From Ardenticatenaceae bacterium (GTDB lineage: Bacteria > Chloroflexota > Anaerolineae > Promineifilales > Promineifilaceae), in contig WYBM01000059.1 of NCBI GenBank assembly GCA_011525915.1, forward strand, positions 1 to 64,000: a stretch of DNA of 64,000 nucleotides, in the 5' to 3' direction. Shown here piece by piece: positions 8,593-18,210 of the stretch (the first letter of the stretch is position 1; every line of letters starts with the position of its first letter). Both the position numbers and the translations under genes were made by a program. The notes below the pieces were generated by a model. It made no database searches. It saw only the letters and a list, made by a program, of their open reading frames with translations, and had not been told where the DNA came from.

Positions 8593-8901
8593 ATGCTTCG
8601 TTCTATGCATGAATTCCTACTTGATGTACCCGAGTTGGCGGCGGGAATAGGCTTTTTGGGCTTTTCTATAGGCGGCCTTTGTATCATGTGGTTTCTTGTC
8701 GCTATAACCCCTGAGGAGGCACTAGCCCGAGGTTATCCACCAATACCTGTTGGCTGGGAAGCTGGTGTCTTTGATCATGGACGCTACATTAAATGGTTGC
8801 TTCCTGAAAACCATCCGATTTTATTTCTTTTTACACTCATCACCTGGTTTTACTGCATATATTTGTTGTATGATGTCGCTATCACCTGGTCCCAAAAGTA
8901 A
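8593..8901 (+). CDS. Small two-pass membrane protein, unknown
   Basis: About 102 residues. Two hydrophobic segments (GIGFLGFSIGGLCIMWFLVA and ILFLFTLITWFYCIYLLYDVA) flank a loop with PEEALARGYPPIPVGWEAG. The frame opens further upstream with TTG at 8569, but TATAAT at 8572-8577 lies there and looks like a -10 box. ATG at 8593 (or 8605) therefore fits better, giving an mRNA with almost no leader. No family is recognised. The DNA is more A/T-rich than its neighbours and lacks ACGGCCGT, which may mean recent arrival. Confidence 0.55.
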   Translation: MLRSMHEFLLDVPELAAGIGFLGFSIGGLCIMWFLVAITPEEALARGYPPIPVGWEAGVFDHGRYIKWLLPENHPILFLFTLITWFYCIYLLYDVAITWSQK

Positions 8902-8966
8902 GCTCAGGTTCCGAGAACTACATAAAATGATACACCGGGCACGGTTTGGAGACCAGCTCGGCCTAA

Positions 8967-9000
8967 GGGGGCACATTGTACCAGCGCACAATGTGCCCCC
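8967..9000. terminator. Bidirectional hairpin between convergent genes
   Basis: Perfect 13-bp arms, GGGGGCACATTGT (8967-8979) and ACAATGTGCCCCC (8988-9000), with an 8-nt loop. It lies between the + strand small membrane protein and the end of the - strand macroglobulin gene. There is no clear T run on either side, so termination would rest on the very stable stem. Confidence 0.7.
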
Positions 9001-9008
9001 AGTCTTCT

Positions 9009-12000
9009 TTACTCGCTTTCTGCAACTGCCAGTTGGGCGCTGGCGGAGCGGCCCCACAGCGTGGGGTTGTACATGCCGAAGGCTTCGGCCGGCATGGCCG
9101 TAAAGCTGCCGGGCATGGTGGCGCGGGCCATGTAGATAAAGGTATGACGGCCTTTCTCCATCTCTGTCACAAAGAAGCTTACCCGGTCACCAAAGATTTC
9201 TTTGTAATTATAGCCCAGGCTTTGCCAGCTAAAGTCGTCGGCAGCATATTCCCAATAGTCGCTGGCCACCTTGCTGGTGGTGTTTAGCCCTTCATTCAGC
9301 GCTTCCAGGCCGCCGGGCAGCTTGTCTTCAATGATCATATAACTGCCGGCTTCAGGCAGGTTGACTGTCAGGCGTACCTGCACCAACTGCCCGGCGCTGA
9401 TATGCGTCAGGGGTTGGTTCGTTTTTGGATCCAGGTAGGCACGTTCCAGGGTGACAACCCCGGCCGCCCCAATGGTTGCCTGGGCCACGTAGATGCGGCT
9501 GTTGATGGTGTAGTACAACGGCCGTTTGCCATCTTGCTCAATGACGATCTCATTCTCGCCGCCAGCCAACTGGTCACGGGGGATACGCAGTGTCACCGCC
9601 GGTGCCCCCTTGCCCAACACACCCTCGGCAAAAACGTTACCGTTCACCAGCACGGCGTAATTGGTGTTGGCCGCCGCTTCGTTGAAGGCTGTGGCCAGCA
9701 GGTGATCGGTCAGGCCCAGGATGGCAAAGGAAGTCTCATTGGTGCTGCCCCACCCCTGGCTGCGCCGCTGGCCCATTAGCCAGCGCACGATGCTGCCTTC
9801 CAGCGTGTGGCCGGGACGGATTTGGGTGAAGGCGCTTAGGGCCAGGGCGGTGCTGCGCACATCGGATGCCATTGTCTTCTGGTTATAGTAACCGTCATGG
9901 TTGCTGCCAGCCCAATGCGTGAGGCCGTTGGTGGTGACGGCCGTCTCGGCCAACCCATTTACTATCTCTCGTGCTAACGCTTTTTCGCCCATCATGTGCA
10001 GCGTCAGCGCCAGCCCGGCCAGGCTAAAGACGTCATCCTGAAGGGGCTCCGGATCATTGGCCAGGGCCAGGGTCTCTTCTGTGTTGGGGTGGCCCGCTTC
10101 CGCCATGGCATAGAGGGCAAAGGCGCGTGTGCGGGCGTCCATAGCACTGAGATTATCATTTAACCAGGCCACGCCGCGCTCAATAACGGCCGGGTCCACT
10201 TCATAGCCAGCCTCTGCCACCTGCGCCAGGCCAAAGATGACCCAGGCAGTCTGGTAGTCGTGGGTGGGGTCATCAAACCACCAGCCCCAGCCACCGTCAT
10301 TGTGCTGAAAGCCATATAGTCGCTGCACGCTGGCATTGATGTAGCCGGGCAGCTCTGCTTGCAGCGTGGGGTTGCTTACACCTAACTGGTTCAGTGCCCG
10401 GCCGACAACGGCATTAGGCAGCGCCCGGCTCATTGTCTGTTCCACACAGCCATAGGGGTAACCGGTGAGGTATTCCAGCCCTTCCAGCAGGGTGCCGGCA
10501 ATAGAGCGGCTGAGCTGTACCTCCACCACGCTCATGGGCAGCGCATTGGCCGGAATATCTACGGTCGTTTGCAGCTGGCTGTTAAACTGGCCGATCTGTG
10601 TCGTCAGGTCGGGTACGGCCAGCGGCTGGATGGTCAGCGGCAGTTGAATGGCGTCGCCCAGAACACCTTTGCTGCGAGGCACGGCCGTGACCAACAGGTC
10701 TGCCTCGCCCGCTTCTTCTGCCTCTACCGGCCAGCCAACAATGGAAGAACCGCCGGGGTTGATGGTGATGGTTTGGGTGGCAGGCTGGTTGACGGTGAAT
10801 GACACCTGGTTAATGCTTAAGGTCACGTCGAGCGTTTGTGCTTGGTCGCTGTAATTGTGAATGATGGCTGAAAGCACGGCCGTGTCGCCGGCCGTGAGCA
10901 CACGTGGCAGCAGCGGGCGGGCGATAATGGGCTGCCAGGTGGTGATGCTCGCCGTTGTTTCACCTACCTGGGTGTCGGCTGTGGTGGCTTTGGCCGTCAG
11001 CCGCCAGGTGGTCAGGCTGTCTGGCAGGGTCAGGGTGACTTTGACCTCACCATTAAAGTCGGTGTGCAGCACCGGCAGCCAGGCGGCCGTGTCCGGGAAG
11101 TCGGCGCGGGGGCCGCCGGGCGGCAGGCCGTCACCGCCACCCCCACCCATGCCTCCTTCCCATAAAACGCGGCTGGGGACCAACGAGTTGTAGGTGCTCA
11201 CCAGGCTGTTGCGTTCGTAGTAGAAGGCATCATACATGGGGCCAGACAGTTCCGAGCTAAGGGCGAAGATGGCCTCGTCTACCAGCGCCAGAGACAGCTC
11301 GGCGGAGACGGGTTCACCCTGATAGTTGGTGACCCGCACGGTGAACGTGGCTGCCTCACGCGGGGCGTACTGCGTTTTGTCTGGGGTGATGGTGACATTA
11401 AGCTGCTTGGTGGTGGCCGGTACGCTGATATTGTGGTGCACGGTGACCAGACGGCCGTCGGGCAGGCTGTTGCTGGTGTATTCCTGAATGGTGGTGTCCA
11501 GGGGCTGCCAGATGTTGACAGCCACGTACACGTTGGGCACATCGGTGGCTTCTATGGGCAGGTCTACCAGCGTCAGCGGCGCCGTGAGCTGGATCAACTG
11601 TTCGCGGCGGGTGGTTCCTCGCTCAATGGTCAGCAGCGCCGGGCCGCTCAGGGTGGATTCGATGATGAGTTGGGCGGTTTCGCCAGGAGCGTAGGTAGGT
11701 TTATCTGTGTCAATGCGTATGTCACTGTCACCACGGCCGACCCAGTTTTCATAAAAGTCGCTGAAAGCATAGACGTATTGGGTGTAGCGTATCTCGCGGC
11801 CGTGGGCGTCTGTGCCCACCAGGCGTAGTTGGTAAAAGCCCGGCTCGGCGATGGTGAATTCCGTAGAGGCACGCCCCTGGGCATTGGTGGTCAAGCTGGC
11901 CGTCTGGCGCACATCAGTGTAACCATTGCCGCCCGGCGCCCAACGGGCCAGTTCCACGGTGAGGCGGCGGTTGGCTACCGGTTCATCAAATACGGTGTTG

Positions 12001-14804
12001 ACGTTGGCGCTGATGATAAAGGGTTGGCCAGGCGCCTGCACATAGCTGCCGAAGTTGGCGTCTATGACCTCCAGGGCGTCATAGAGGGTTACAATGGCAA
12101 ACCCACTGACAGTCTGGTGGCTGCCATCATCCACGGTGGCCTCAATGCCCCAGCGTGTGCTGCCCAGGCTGCTGCCCCAGGACCAATAGCTGTCATACTG
12201 GCTGCCTACGTAACTGTCTTGGGGAATGGGGATGGTGGTGGTGAAACGGCCGTCGGCATCTGTATGGCCGGTGATAGGCCGATCAACACTGTTATAATCT
12301 TCATACCAGGTAACGCCATCGCCATACCATTCAAGCTCCTGCGAGAAGCGACGAATGGTCACATCGGCGTCAGGCACCGGCTCGCCAAAGTAGTAGGCGG
12401 TATCTACCGTGACCTGGATGGTGTCACCCAGCAGGTATTTGTCAGCATCGGTCACGGTCGTCACTTCGTAGTCAGGCTTGCGGTAATCTTCCACCTTAAA
12501 GAGCTGCCGGTGGCGGGTGCCGGCCATCTCTACTTCGACATGGTAGCTGCCCAGCATGGCCCCTTCGGCCAGTTGAAAGGTGCCGTGAACGGTGCCAAAG
12601 TCGTTGGTCGTCAGTTCAAAGGTCTGTACCACATTGTCACGACCGTCACGAATGCGCACAGTCACGGCCGTGCCTGCCGGAGGCAGTGTGAGCACGGCGT
12701 CATCATCCCGGCGCACCACCGCCTTAAAGTGGACGTCGTGGCCTGGTTTGTAAATAGGCCGGTCGGTGGTGATAAACGCGGCGGAATGGTTCACATCCCC
12801 TGATTCCCCCCACCACTGCCGGTAACCGTAGCTGCTCTGCCACTCAGAGGAAAGGCCGCTGACCGTCAGGTCATCCCCGTGGCGGGCGACCACAATAAGT
12901 GGGTCAATGGCTGGCGGCCCGCCAGCGGCAAACGGGGGCAGCTGGGTGCGGAAAATGCCGCTGTCGTTGGCTTGGCCGGCCGCTAGCAGGTCGCCATTAC
13001 GGGCGTAAACGCCGATATCGGCACCGGGTAGGGGGTCCCCGTTGATGTCGGTGACCCAGGTGACGATCTGCCCGTCTGCTTCTTTGATGGCCAGGCTGTT
13101 TTCGGTCAGCACCAGGATGAGCTGGTCATTGATGCGGCCCACGTTCAGGTTCAGGATGTACAAACCCGGCGGCACGTCCGCAGGAATGATCACCTCCTGG
13201 ACATTGGCCCATTCGGTGGCGGGGACGACGGTTTGCTCCTGCCAGCTTTGCACCAATGGGGCGTCAGCCAGGTTGATGGATGTCTTGCCTTCATTGCCCC
13301 AGGGCCACCAGTTTCTAAAGTTGGAGGCATAACGGTCCAGGAACTGTTCCAGGTTGAGCTGGTAAAGTTCAAAGCCGATGGTTTGTGATGTACGCGTGGT
13401 GACCTGATATTGGACGGCACGACGGCCGTTAACGTCCAGCACCTGGGCATTGGGGCCATAGCCAAAGTTGGCCACCTCGTTATAACGGCCGACGGTAAAT
13501 GACCAGATGATGGTTTCTTTCAGCACCGGGTCGCCATCGGCGGAGACGGCCGTGTCTGCCAGGGTCACGTGGTAACTGCTGTTTTCCGCAAAAAAGCCGC
13601 CGGTGGGCCGGAAGATGAGGCTGGTTTCCTGCCATTCAAATGTGCCTTCGATGGCCGGTTCAATGGTAAAGGCGGCTTCGGCAGCGGCTTTGTTCATGGG
13701 CCGGTCAAAGCGTATTTTCACGGCCGTGCCCGGGTTCACGCTGTTGCCAGTGGGGGTAAAGCTGAGGATAGAAGGCGGGGTGTGGAAGTCTGCCGGAAGG
13801 GGCAGCGGCAGCTCATTGCCGGCCCGATCTCGCAGGGTGCCGTCAAAGCTGATGGTGTAGGTGACGTCGGCGCTCAGCCGTTTGTCCGGTGACAACGTGG
13901 CCACGGTATAGTCATTGTTCCAACTAAGCTTGCCATTAATGGCCGGCTTCAGATTCAGGGCGCTGCTGACGCTGGCGTCATCCATGGGGTAATAGAAACG
14001 GATGGTAATGGGGGCCTCCGGGTTGTCAGCGGAGGGGCCGGTAACAGCAGCCAGGGTCTCCTGCAGGCGAAGCTCCCACGTATAATCGCGGGTCATGGCG
14101 AGGCCCTCCTGGTTGGCGGCCGTTTTGGCCAGGGTAAACTGGTATTGCGTGCCAAAGGCCAAAGGCTCGGTCAGGGCCAGGGTGACTTCATTGTCAGCCA
14201 CTATCAGGTCATAGGCCAGGGCTGGTGTAACACTGAGTGCCGCGGCCACGCGGTGGGCATCCATCGCCTGGTTAAAGTGCAGGGTGATGGTCGGCTGACG
14301 GTCGGTAATGGCCCGGTTACTAGGCGTACGCCCGATCACCACAGGGGCGATGAGCGTTTTCATGTGCCAGCGCTGGGCGTTGTCGAAGCTTTGGCCGCTG
14401 GCGCTGTGCAGCGTGCTGGGGATGATGAGCACATAAGCCCGGTTGAGGCTGAAACCTTCATCCGGGGTAAAGGTGAGGGTTGTGGCGTCCTCGTTCCACA
14501 CGGCCGTGCCGCGCACCATTGGTGAAAAGATCAGTGGCTGAGCCAGCCGGGTGTCCATGGGTTGGTTAAAGTGCAGGACGAGGGCCTCACCTGGCGGAAA
14601 ACTGGCGAGGTTGTCAGGTACGGTGACGGTCAGGTGGTCAGGTACGGCCGTGGGTTCGGCGCTGGTCGTGGGTACGGCCGTAGGCGCCGGCGTGGCTGTG
14701 ACTTCCACCACGTTAACCACGGTCGTAGGCTGTTTTTGCAAGTTACAGGCCGCGGCTATCAGGATGAGAAGGGCAAATAAGGTAAGTTGGATAATCTTTT
14801 TCAT
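9009..14804 (-). CDS. Alpha-2-macroglobulin-like lipoprotein with intact thioester motif
   Basis: 1931-residue surface protein. The N-terminus MKKIIQLTLFALLILIAAAC is a lipoprotein signal with the lipidated Cys at 20. A Pro/Thr linker follows, then about four bacterial Ig-like (Big_5/SbsA-type) domains to about residue 440, macroglobulin MG domains, a Gly/Pro-rich loop (GMGGGGGDGLPPGGPRADFP), the thioester domain and the receptor-binding-like C-terminus. The thioester CxEQ is present as Cys1453-Val-Glu-Gln1456 in GYPYGCVEQ, so the protein should trap proteases covalently. AGGAGG precedes the ATG at good spacing. It appears monocistronic. A second macroglobulin lacking the thioester lies at 28556. 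Confidence 0.93.
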   Translation of the reverse strand: MKKIIQLTLFALLILIAAACNLQKQPTTVVNVVEVTATPAPTAVPTTSAEPTAVPDHLTVTVPDNLASFPPGEALVLHFNQPMDTRLAQPLIFSPMVRGTAVWNEDATTLTFTPDEGFSLNRAYVLIIPSTLHSASGQSFDNAQRWHMKTLIAPVVIGRTPSNRAITDRQPTITLHFNQAMDAHRVAAALSVTPALAYDLIVADNEVTLALTEPLAFGTQYQFTLAKTAANQEGLAMTRDYTWELRLQETLAAVTGPSADNPEAPITIRFYYPMDDASVSSALNLKPAINGKLSWNNDYTVATLSPDKRLSADVTYTISFDGTLRDRAGNELPLPLPADFHTPPSILSFTPTGNSVNPGTAVKIRFDRPMNKAAAEAAFTIEPAIEGTFEWQETSLIFRPTGGFFAENSSYHVTLADTAVSADGDPVLKETIIWSFTVGRYNEVANFGYGPNAQVLDVNGRRAVQYQVTTRTSQTIGFELYQLNLEQFLDRYASNFRNWWPWGNEGKTSINLADAPLVQSWQEQTVVPATEWANVQEVIIPADVPPGLYILNLNVGRINDQLILVLTENSLAIKEADGQIVTWVTDINGDPLPGADIGVYARNGDLLAAGQANDSGIFRTQLPPFAAGGPPAIDPLIVVARHGDDLTVSGLSSEWQSSYGYRQWWGESGDVNHSAAFITTDRPIYKPGHDVHFKAVVRRDDDAVLTLPPAGTAVTVRIRDGRDNVVQTFELTTNDFGTVHGTFQLAEGAMLGSYHVEVEMAGTRHRQLFKVEDYRKPDYEVTTVTDADKYLLGDTIQVTVDTAYYFGEPVPDADVTIRRFSQELEWYGDGVTWYEDYNSVDRPITGHTDADGRFTTTIPIPQDSYVGSQYDSYWSWGSSLGSTRWGIEATVDDGSHQTVSGFAIVTLYDALEVIDANFGSYVQAPGQPFIISANVNTVFDEPVANRRLTVELARWAPGGNGYTDVRQTASLTTNAQGRASTEFTIAEPGFYQLRLVGTDAHGREIRYTQYVYAFSDFYENWVGRGDSDIRIDTDKPTYAPGETAQLIIESTLSGPALLTIERGTTRREQLIQLTAPLTLVDLPIEATDVPNVYVAVNIWQPLDTTIQEYTSNSLPDGRLVTVHHNISVPATTKQLNVTITPDKTQYAPREAATFTVRVTNYQGEPVSAELSLALVDEAIFALSSELSGPMYDAFYYERNSLVSTYNSLVPSRVLWEGGMGGGGGDGLPPGGPRADFPDTAAWLPVLHTDFNGEVKVTLTLPDSLTTWRLTAKATTADTQVGETTASITTWQPIIARPLLPRVLTAGDTAVLSAIIHNYSDQAQTLDVTLSINQVSFTVNQPATQTITINPGGSSIVGWPVEAEEAGEADLLVTAVPRSKGVLGDAIQLPLTIQPLAVPDLTTQIGQFNSQLQTTVDIPANALPMSVVEVQLSRSIAGTLLEGLEYLTGYPYGCVEQTMSRALPNAVVGRALNQLGVSNPTLQAELPGYINASVQRLYGFQHNDGGWGWWFDDPTHDYQTAWVIFGLAQVAEAGYEVDPAVIERGVAWLNDNLSAMDARTRAFALYAMAEAGHPNTEETLALANDPEPLQDDVFSLAGLALTLHMMGEKALAREIVNGLAETAVTTNGLTHWAGSNHDGYYNQKTMASDVRSTALALSAFTQIRPGHTLEGSIVRWLMGQRRSQGWGSTNETSFAILGLTDHLLATAFNEAAANTNYAVLVNGNVFAEGVLGKGAPAVTLRIPRDQLAGGENEIVIEQDGKRPLYYTINSRIYVAQATIGAAGVVTLERAYLDPKTNQPLTHISAGQLVQVRLTVNLPEAGSYMIIEDKLPGGLEALNEGLNTTSKVASDYWEYAADDFSWQSLGYNYKEIFGDRVSFFVTEMEKGRHTFIYMARATMPGSFTAMPAEAFGMYNPTLWGRSASAQLAVAESE

Positions 14805-14903
14805 TTTGGAATCCCTCCTGCTTCTGTGATGGGGTGGGGAACATCAGCAGTTGCAGGTGTGTACAGACAGTTAGAGTTACCATATAGTGTAGATCAGACT
14901 GGC

Positions 14904-14970
14904 TTGGGCTGCCTGACGGCAGGAGCGTGCGAAGTATACGTTTAGTAGGCGAAGGGACGGCCGTGGGTTA
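14904..14970 (+). repeat. 67-nt intergenic repeat, copy A
   Basis: Matches 16298-16364 at most positions. Shared blocks include GGGCTGCCTGACGGCA, ATACGTTT, GTAGGC and ACGGCCGTGGGTTA. It lies upstream of the 15164 lipoprotein gene; copy B lies just downstream of it. No coding sense is conserved between the copies. Confidence 0.75.
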
Positions 14971-15139
14971 TCGCATTTGGCTAAGTTTTGGCGAAACTCC
15001 CGATTTGATTGCCCAATTAGAAAGAGATGAAAGTTTTTTGTACAATGTACTCGAACATGGTGCTGCTAAAGTGACATTAACTAGAAACCACGAGTTATTC
15101 CTGTCAAAAACACTTGGTCTCAAAGTTTTTTCACTTTAG
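14927..15139 (+). CDS. Doubtful 70-codon ORF partly inside repeat copy A
   Basis: Open frame from GTG at 14927 to the stop at 15139. About the first 15 codons lie in repeat A, so any older N-terminus has probably been replaced. The tail (LIAQLERDESFLYNVLEHG and AKVTLTRNHELFLSKTLGLK) looks protein-like but matches no family I recognise. It may be a 3' fragment of a lost gene. No Shine-Dalgarno was found before the GTG. Confidence 0.28.
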   Translation: MRSIRLVGEGTAVGYRIWLSFGETPDLIAQLERDESFLYNVLEHGAAKVTLTRNHELFLSKTLGLKVFSL

Positions 15140-15163
15140 ATTAAAACAAGGGAAGATATTGAA

Positions 15164-16156
15164 ATGAATATTCGTGTAACCATTGCTGTTTTCCTAACAA
15201 TCATGCTAAGTGCTTGTGACCTACGCCTTACCCCCCCACCGCCCACCGTCCCACCGCCTACCGTCCCATCGCCTGCTCTCACATCTGCCCTTCCCCCTAA
15301 AAACCAGCCGCCGACAGGAGCACCGCCATCGGCCTTGCCCACCCTGGTCAATCCATCAAGTTCTACAGCATGTGAAGCGGGCGACCCTACTGTTGAATCG
15401 CCCTTAAGTAACCATCACGTCTACCTCACCTATACTGCCGACGGCATTAATTTTACGTCAGAAGAAGAGCGTCAGATTATCGAACACGCCTCTGTGCCTG
15501 ATGGTGTCCTTGGGCCGGATGGGAGCCTGTGGGTTTATTTCGTGAATGGACAACCTGGTCAACACGGTATTTTTGCAGCCCACCAAACTGCTGATAACTC
15601 GTGGGAGATCCTAGATTGTGTGCGGCTGGATGGTAAGTTTGAGGGTAATGCTGTTGATCCCGATATTACCCGCTTGCCCGATGGGCGTTACCGCCTGGTG
15701 TATTTTCTTGGCGATTTCGTGAACAGGGGGCAGATCAAGCCGGATGATCCGCATCCCATTTATAGCGCCATCTCGGAAGATGGGTTGAACTTCACCATAG
15801 AGAATCAACTACTCGCAGTAAAGGATGTTACCGACCCCAGCCTGGTGCAATTGCCAGATGGAAGCTGGCTCTTGGCAATGGCTTCTCCTAATGGGGTCCT
15901 GCTTGCCTCTAGTCAGGATGGCCAGCAGTTTGACTTAACGGGTGTTACCCTGCCCCCTGAGGGCATTCCTGAGCTAGGACGGCTCGCTGATGGTACATTG
16001 ATCCTTTTCCTTAGTAAAATCTACCTTTCATCAGATGGTGGCCAGACTTGGGAAGCACAATCCAATAAACGTGTGCCAGGCAATGGCGCTGACCCATCTA
16101 TTGTTGCATTGTCCACAGGCGATTATGCTTTTTTCTGGAAGCACATAGAACGTTGA
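15164..16156 (+). CDS. Lipoprotein with beta-propeller-like domain
   Basis: 330 residues. The signal peptide MNIRVTIAVFLTIMLSAC has a lipobox (Cys18), followed by a Pro-rich linker of about 45 residues. The rest holds repeated blade-like motifs: LGPDGSLWVYFVNG, ITRLPDGRYRLVYF, YSAISEDGLNF, LVQLPDGSWLLAMA, RLADGTLILFLSK, YLSSDGGQTWEA and IVALSTGDYAFFW. This is the pattern of five- to six-bladed sialidase or GH43-like propellers; SSDGGQTW is an Asp-box-type motif. Catalytic acids cannot be assigned, so it may only bind glycans. It contains no ACGGCCGT, is more A/T-rich than its neighbours and is bracketed by two repeat copies, suggesting acquisition as a unit. Confidence 0.8.
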   Translation: MNIRVTIAVFLTIMLSACDLRLTPPPPTVPPPTVPSPALTSALPPKNQPPTGAPPSALPTLVNPSSSTACEAGDPTVESPLSNHHVYLTYTADGINFTSEEERQIIEHASVPDGVLGPDGSLWVYFVNGQPGQHGIFAAHQTADNSWEILDCVRLDGKFEGNAVDPDITRLPDGRYRLVYFLGDFVNRGQIKPDDPHPIYSAISEDGLNFTIENQLLAVKDVTDPSLVQLPDGSWLLAMASPNGVLLASSQDGQQFDLTGVTLPPEGIPELGRLADGTLILFLSKIYLSSDGGQTWEAQSNKRVPGNGADPSIVALSTGDYAFFWKHIER

Positions 16157-16487
16157 TAGCACAAAGTCTGCGGACCACTAACCATTTATTGTCAGAATCT
16201 ATTTTGTGAAAAAGGGAGCTCAATTCCAGTGGTACAATTCCCAAATGTCAAAATCGAGCTGTTTATACCCGAACAAATTAGGAAACAAAAGCCCGGTTTG
16301 GGCTGCCTGACGGCATGAGCGTAAGAAGCATACGTTTGTAGGCAGGGGGTACGGCCGTGGGTTAACATTCCCTGGCACTTCTTTATTTTGCCTGACACAG
16401 TATAATCTTATAGGAAGAGGTAGAAATGTACTTTGTATGATTTGTTGACGATAGTTACCGTATGACCATTCACGTTCCCGTTTCACT
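16157..16487. other. 331-nt gene-free spacer with repeat copy B
   Basis: Holds repeat copy B (16298-16364) and a TATAAT at 16401-16406 without a matching -35. A purine-rich AGGAAGAGG (16413-16421) precedes an ATG at 16426 that opens only four codons. No convincing gene or RNA was found. The carboxylase gene starts at the right edge without a clear Shine-Dalgarno. Confidence 0.6.
16298..16364 (+). repeat. 67-nt intergenic repeat, copy B
   Basis: Second copy of the element at 14904-14970, same orientation. In this copy CTGCCT (16303-16308) and AGGCAG (16340-16345) form an inverted pair enclosing about 31 nt. It ends in ACGGCCGTGGGTTA, as copy A does. Copies A and B flank exactly one gene. Confidence 0.75.
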
Positions 16488-18095
16488 ATGATCGAATCCA
16501 AAATTAACGCTCGAAGTGAGGAATATAAAACCAACCATGAGGCTATGCATGCTCTGGTGACCCTGCTTCATGAACGGCAGGCCGGGGTTAGTGCCGGGGG
16601 CGGCGAAAGGGGGGCGCGCAAAATGCGGGAGCAAGGCAAACTGCTGCCCCGTGAACGGCTGGAGCTGTTGCTTGACCCGGGCACGCCTTTTCTGGAATTG
16701 TCCCCCCTGGCGGCCTGGGGTATGTACGATGATGAATCGCCCTCGGCCTCTAATATCACCGGTATTGGCATTGTCTCTGGCGTAGAGTGCCTGATTTTTG
16801 TGAACGATCCCACCGTGAAGGGGGGGGCTGTTTACCCTATGACGCTGCAAAAGACGCTGCGGGCTCAGGCCATCGCCCTGGAAAACCGGCTGCCATGCCT
16901 CAGCCTGGTGGAATCGGCCGGGGCGAATTTGTTGTTTCAGGATGAAATTTTTATTTTAGGCGGCCGGAGTTTTGCCAACCAGGCCCGCATGAGTGCGTTA
17001 GGCATCCCGCAGATTTCGTTGGTTTTTGGCTCGTCTACGGCAGGAGGGGCTTACGTGCCAGGCATGAGCGACTATACCGTTTTTGTGCGCGGGCAGGCGT
17101 ATGCCTACCTGGGGGGGCCGCCGCTGGTGAAGATGGCCACCGGTGAAGAAACAGATGATGAGACGTTGGGCGGGGCCATGATGCACGCCCAGGTTTCGGG
17201 CCTGGCCGATTATCTGGCGGCTGATGATGCCGATGCCATTCGCATTGGCCGTAAGATCGTAGCGCAGCTGCCGCGGCGGAAGGCAGGGATGGGCCACGGC
17301 CGTCGTCAGCTCCCTGTTGAACCAGCCTATGACCCTGGCGAACTGCTGGGTGTCATCCCCGCTGACGCCAAGATTCCTTTTGACATTCGTGAAATTATCA
17401 TTCGGCTTGTGGACAGTTCTGACTTTTTTGAGTTTAAGCCAGAGTATGGGCCTACACTGGTATGCGGTCACGCGCACCTGGATGGCTGGCCGGTGGGCCT
17501 GATCGGTAATAACGGCATTCTCTTTTCCGAAAGCGCCAACAAGGCGGCGCAGTTTATTCAGTTATGCAACCAGAGCCGCACACCGTTGATTTACCTGCAA
17601 AACATCACTGGCTTTATGGTGGGCACAAAATATGAACGCGAAGGTATCATTAAATATGGCAGCCAGATGATCAATGCCGTAGCTACCAGCAGTGTGCCGC
17701 AGTTTTCGGTGATTGTGGGCGGCAGTTATGGGGCCGGCAATTATGCCATGTGTGGCCGGGCGTACGACCCGCGCTTTTTGTGGACATGGCCTAACAGTCG
17801 GGTGGCGGTGATGGGTGGCGAGCAGGCTGCCGGGGTGTTGGCCATTGTGCAGACACAGCAGGCGCGGCGGCGCGGCCAGGAACCAGACCCCAATACCATT
17901 CAGATGTTGCAGATGATGACGCAGCAAAAATTTGAGCAGGAATCAGACCCGTATTACGCTACGGCACGGTTATGGGATGATGGCATCATTGATCCACGAG
18001 ATACACGCCGGGTGTTGAGCATTGGCCTCTCGGTGGCGCACAACGTGGATTTTATTTCGCCGGGCATGCCCCATTATGGTGTGTTCCGGATGTAA
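16488..18095 (+). CDS. Acyl-CoA carboxylase carboxyltransferase (beta) subunit, methylcrotonyl-CoA type
   Basis: 535 residues, the usual length for methylcrotonyl-CoA carboxylase beta. It transfers carboxyl from biotin to an acyl-CoA. The crotonase-fold N- and C-halves are complete, including VESAGANLLFQ, GSSTAGGAYVPGMSDY, YLGGPPLVKMATGEETDDE and the C-half NITGFMVGTKYEREGIIKYG and GGSYGAGNYAMCGRAYDPRF. The LGGPPLVKMATGE motif and the presence of an isovaleryl-CoA-dehydrogenase-like gene (21111) and a biotinylated alpha subunit (23787) favour 3-methylcrotonyl-CoA as substrate; propionyl- or geranyl-CoA remain possible. Unusually, the two subunits are about 5.7 kb apart with unrelated genes between. 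Confidence 0.9.
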   Translation: MIESKINARSEEYKTNHEAMHALVTLLHERQAGVSAGGGERGARKMREQGKLLPRERLELLLDPGTPFLELSPLAAWGMYDDESPSASNITGIGIVSGVECLIFVNDPTVKGGAVYPMTLQKTLRAQAIALENRLPCLSLVESAGANLLFQDEIFILGGRSFANQARMSALGIPQISLVFGSSTAGGAYVPGMSDYTVFVRGQAYAYLGGPPLVKMATGEETDDETLGGAMMHAQVSGLADYLAADDADAIRIGRKIVAQLPRRKAGMGHGRRQLPVEPAYDPGELLGVIPADAKIPFDIREIIIRLVDSSDFFEFKPEYGPTLVCGHAHLDGWPVGLIGNNGILFSESANKAAQFIQLCNQSRTPLIYLQNITGFMVGTKYEREGIIKYGSQMINAVATSSVPQFSVIVGGSYGAGNYAMCGRAYDPRFLWTWPNSRVAVMGGEQAAGVLAIVQTQQARRRGQEPDPNTIQMLQMMTQQKFEQESDPYYATARLWDDGIIDPRDTRRVLSIGLSVAHNVDFISPGMPHYGVFRM

Positions 18096-18210
18096 CGGTA
18101 CGCCTGCCAATGCCCGGGCCTGGCCCCCAATGGCAGAGGCGTCATATAGCTTTGTCGACAGAACTTAAAGGGTGGTTTCTGGGCGGCAACCAGGTGTATA
18201 GAGGAGTGGT

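Noticed and set aside
11829..12803. 324-codon + strand ORF inside the first macroglobulin gene
   Set aside because: Lies antisense to a complete, recognisable gene; no ribosome site and no family features. Long antisense frames are common in such G+C-biased genes.
14904..16364. Integron attC sites flanking the lipoprotein gene
   Set aside because: The repeats lack the GTTRRRY/RYYYAAC core sites and no integrase is present.
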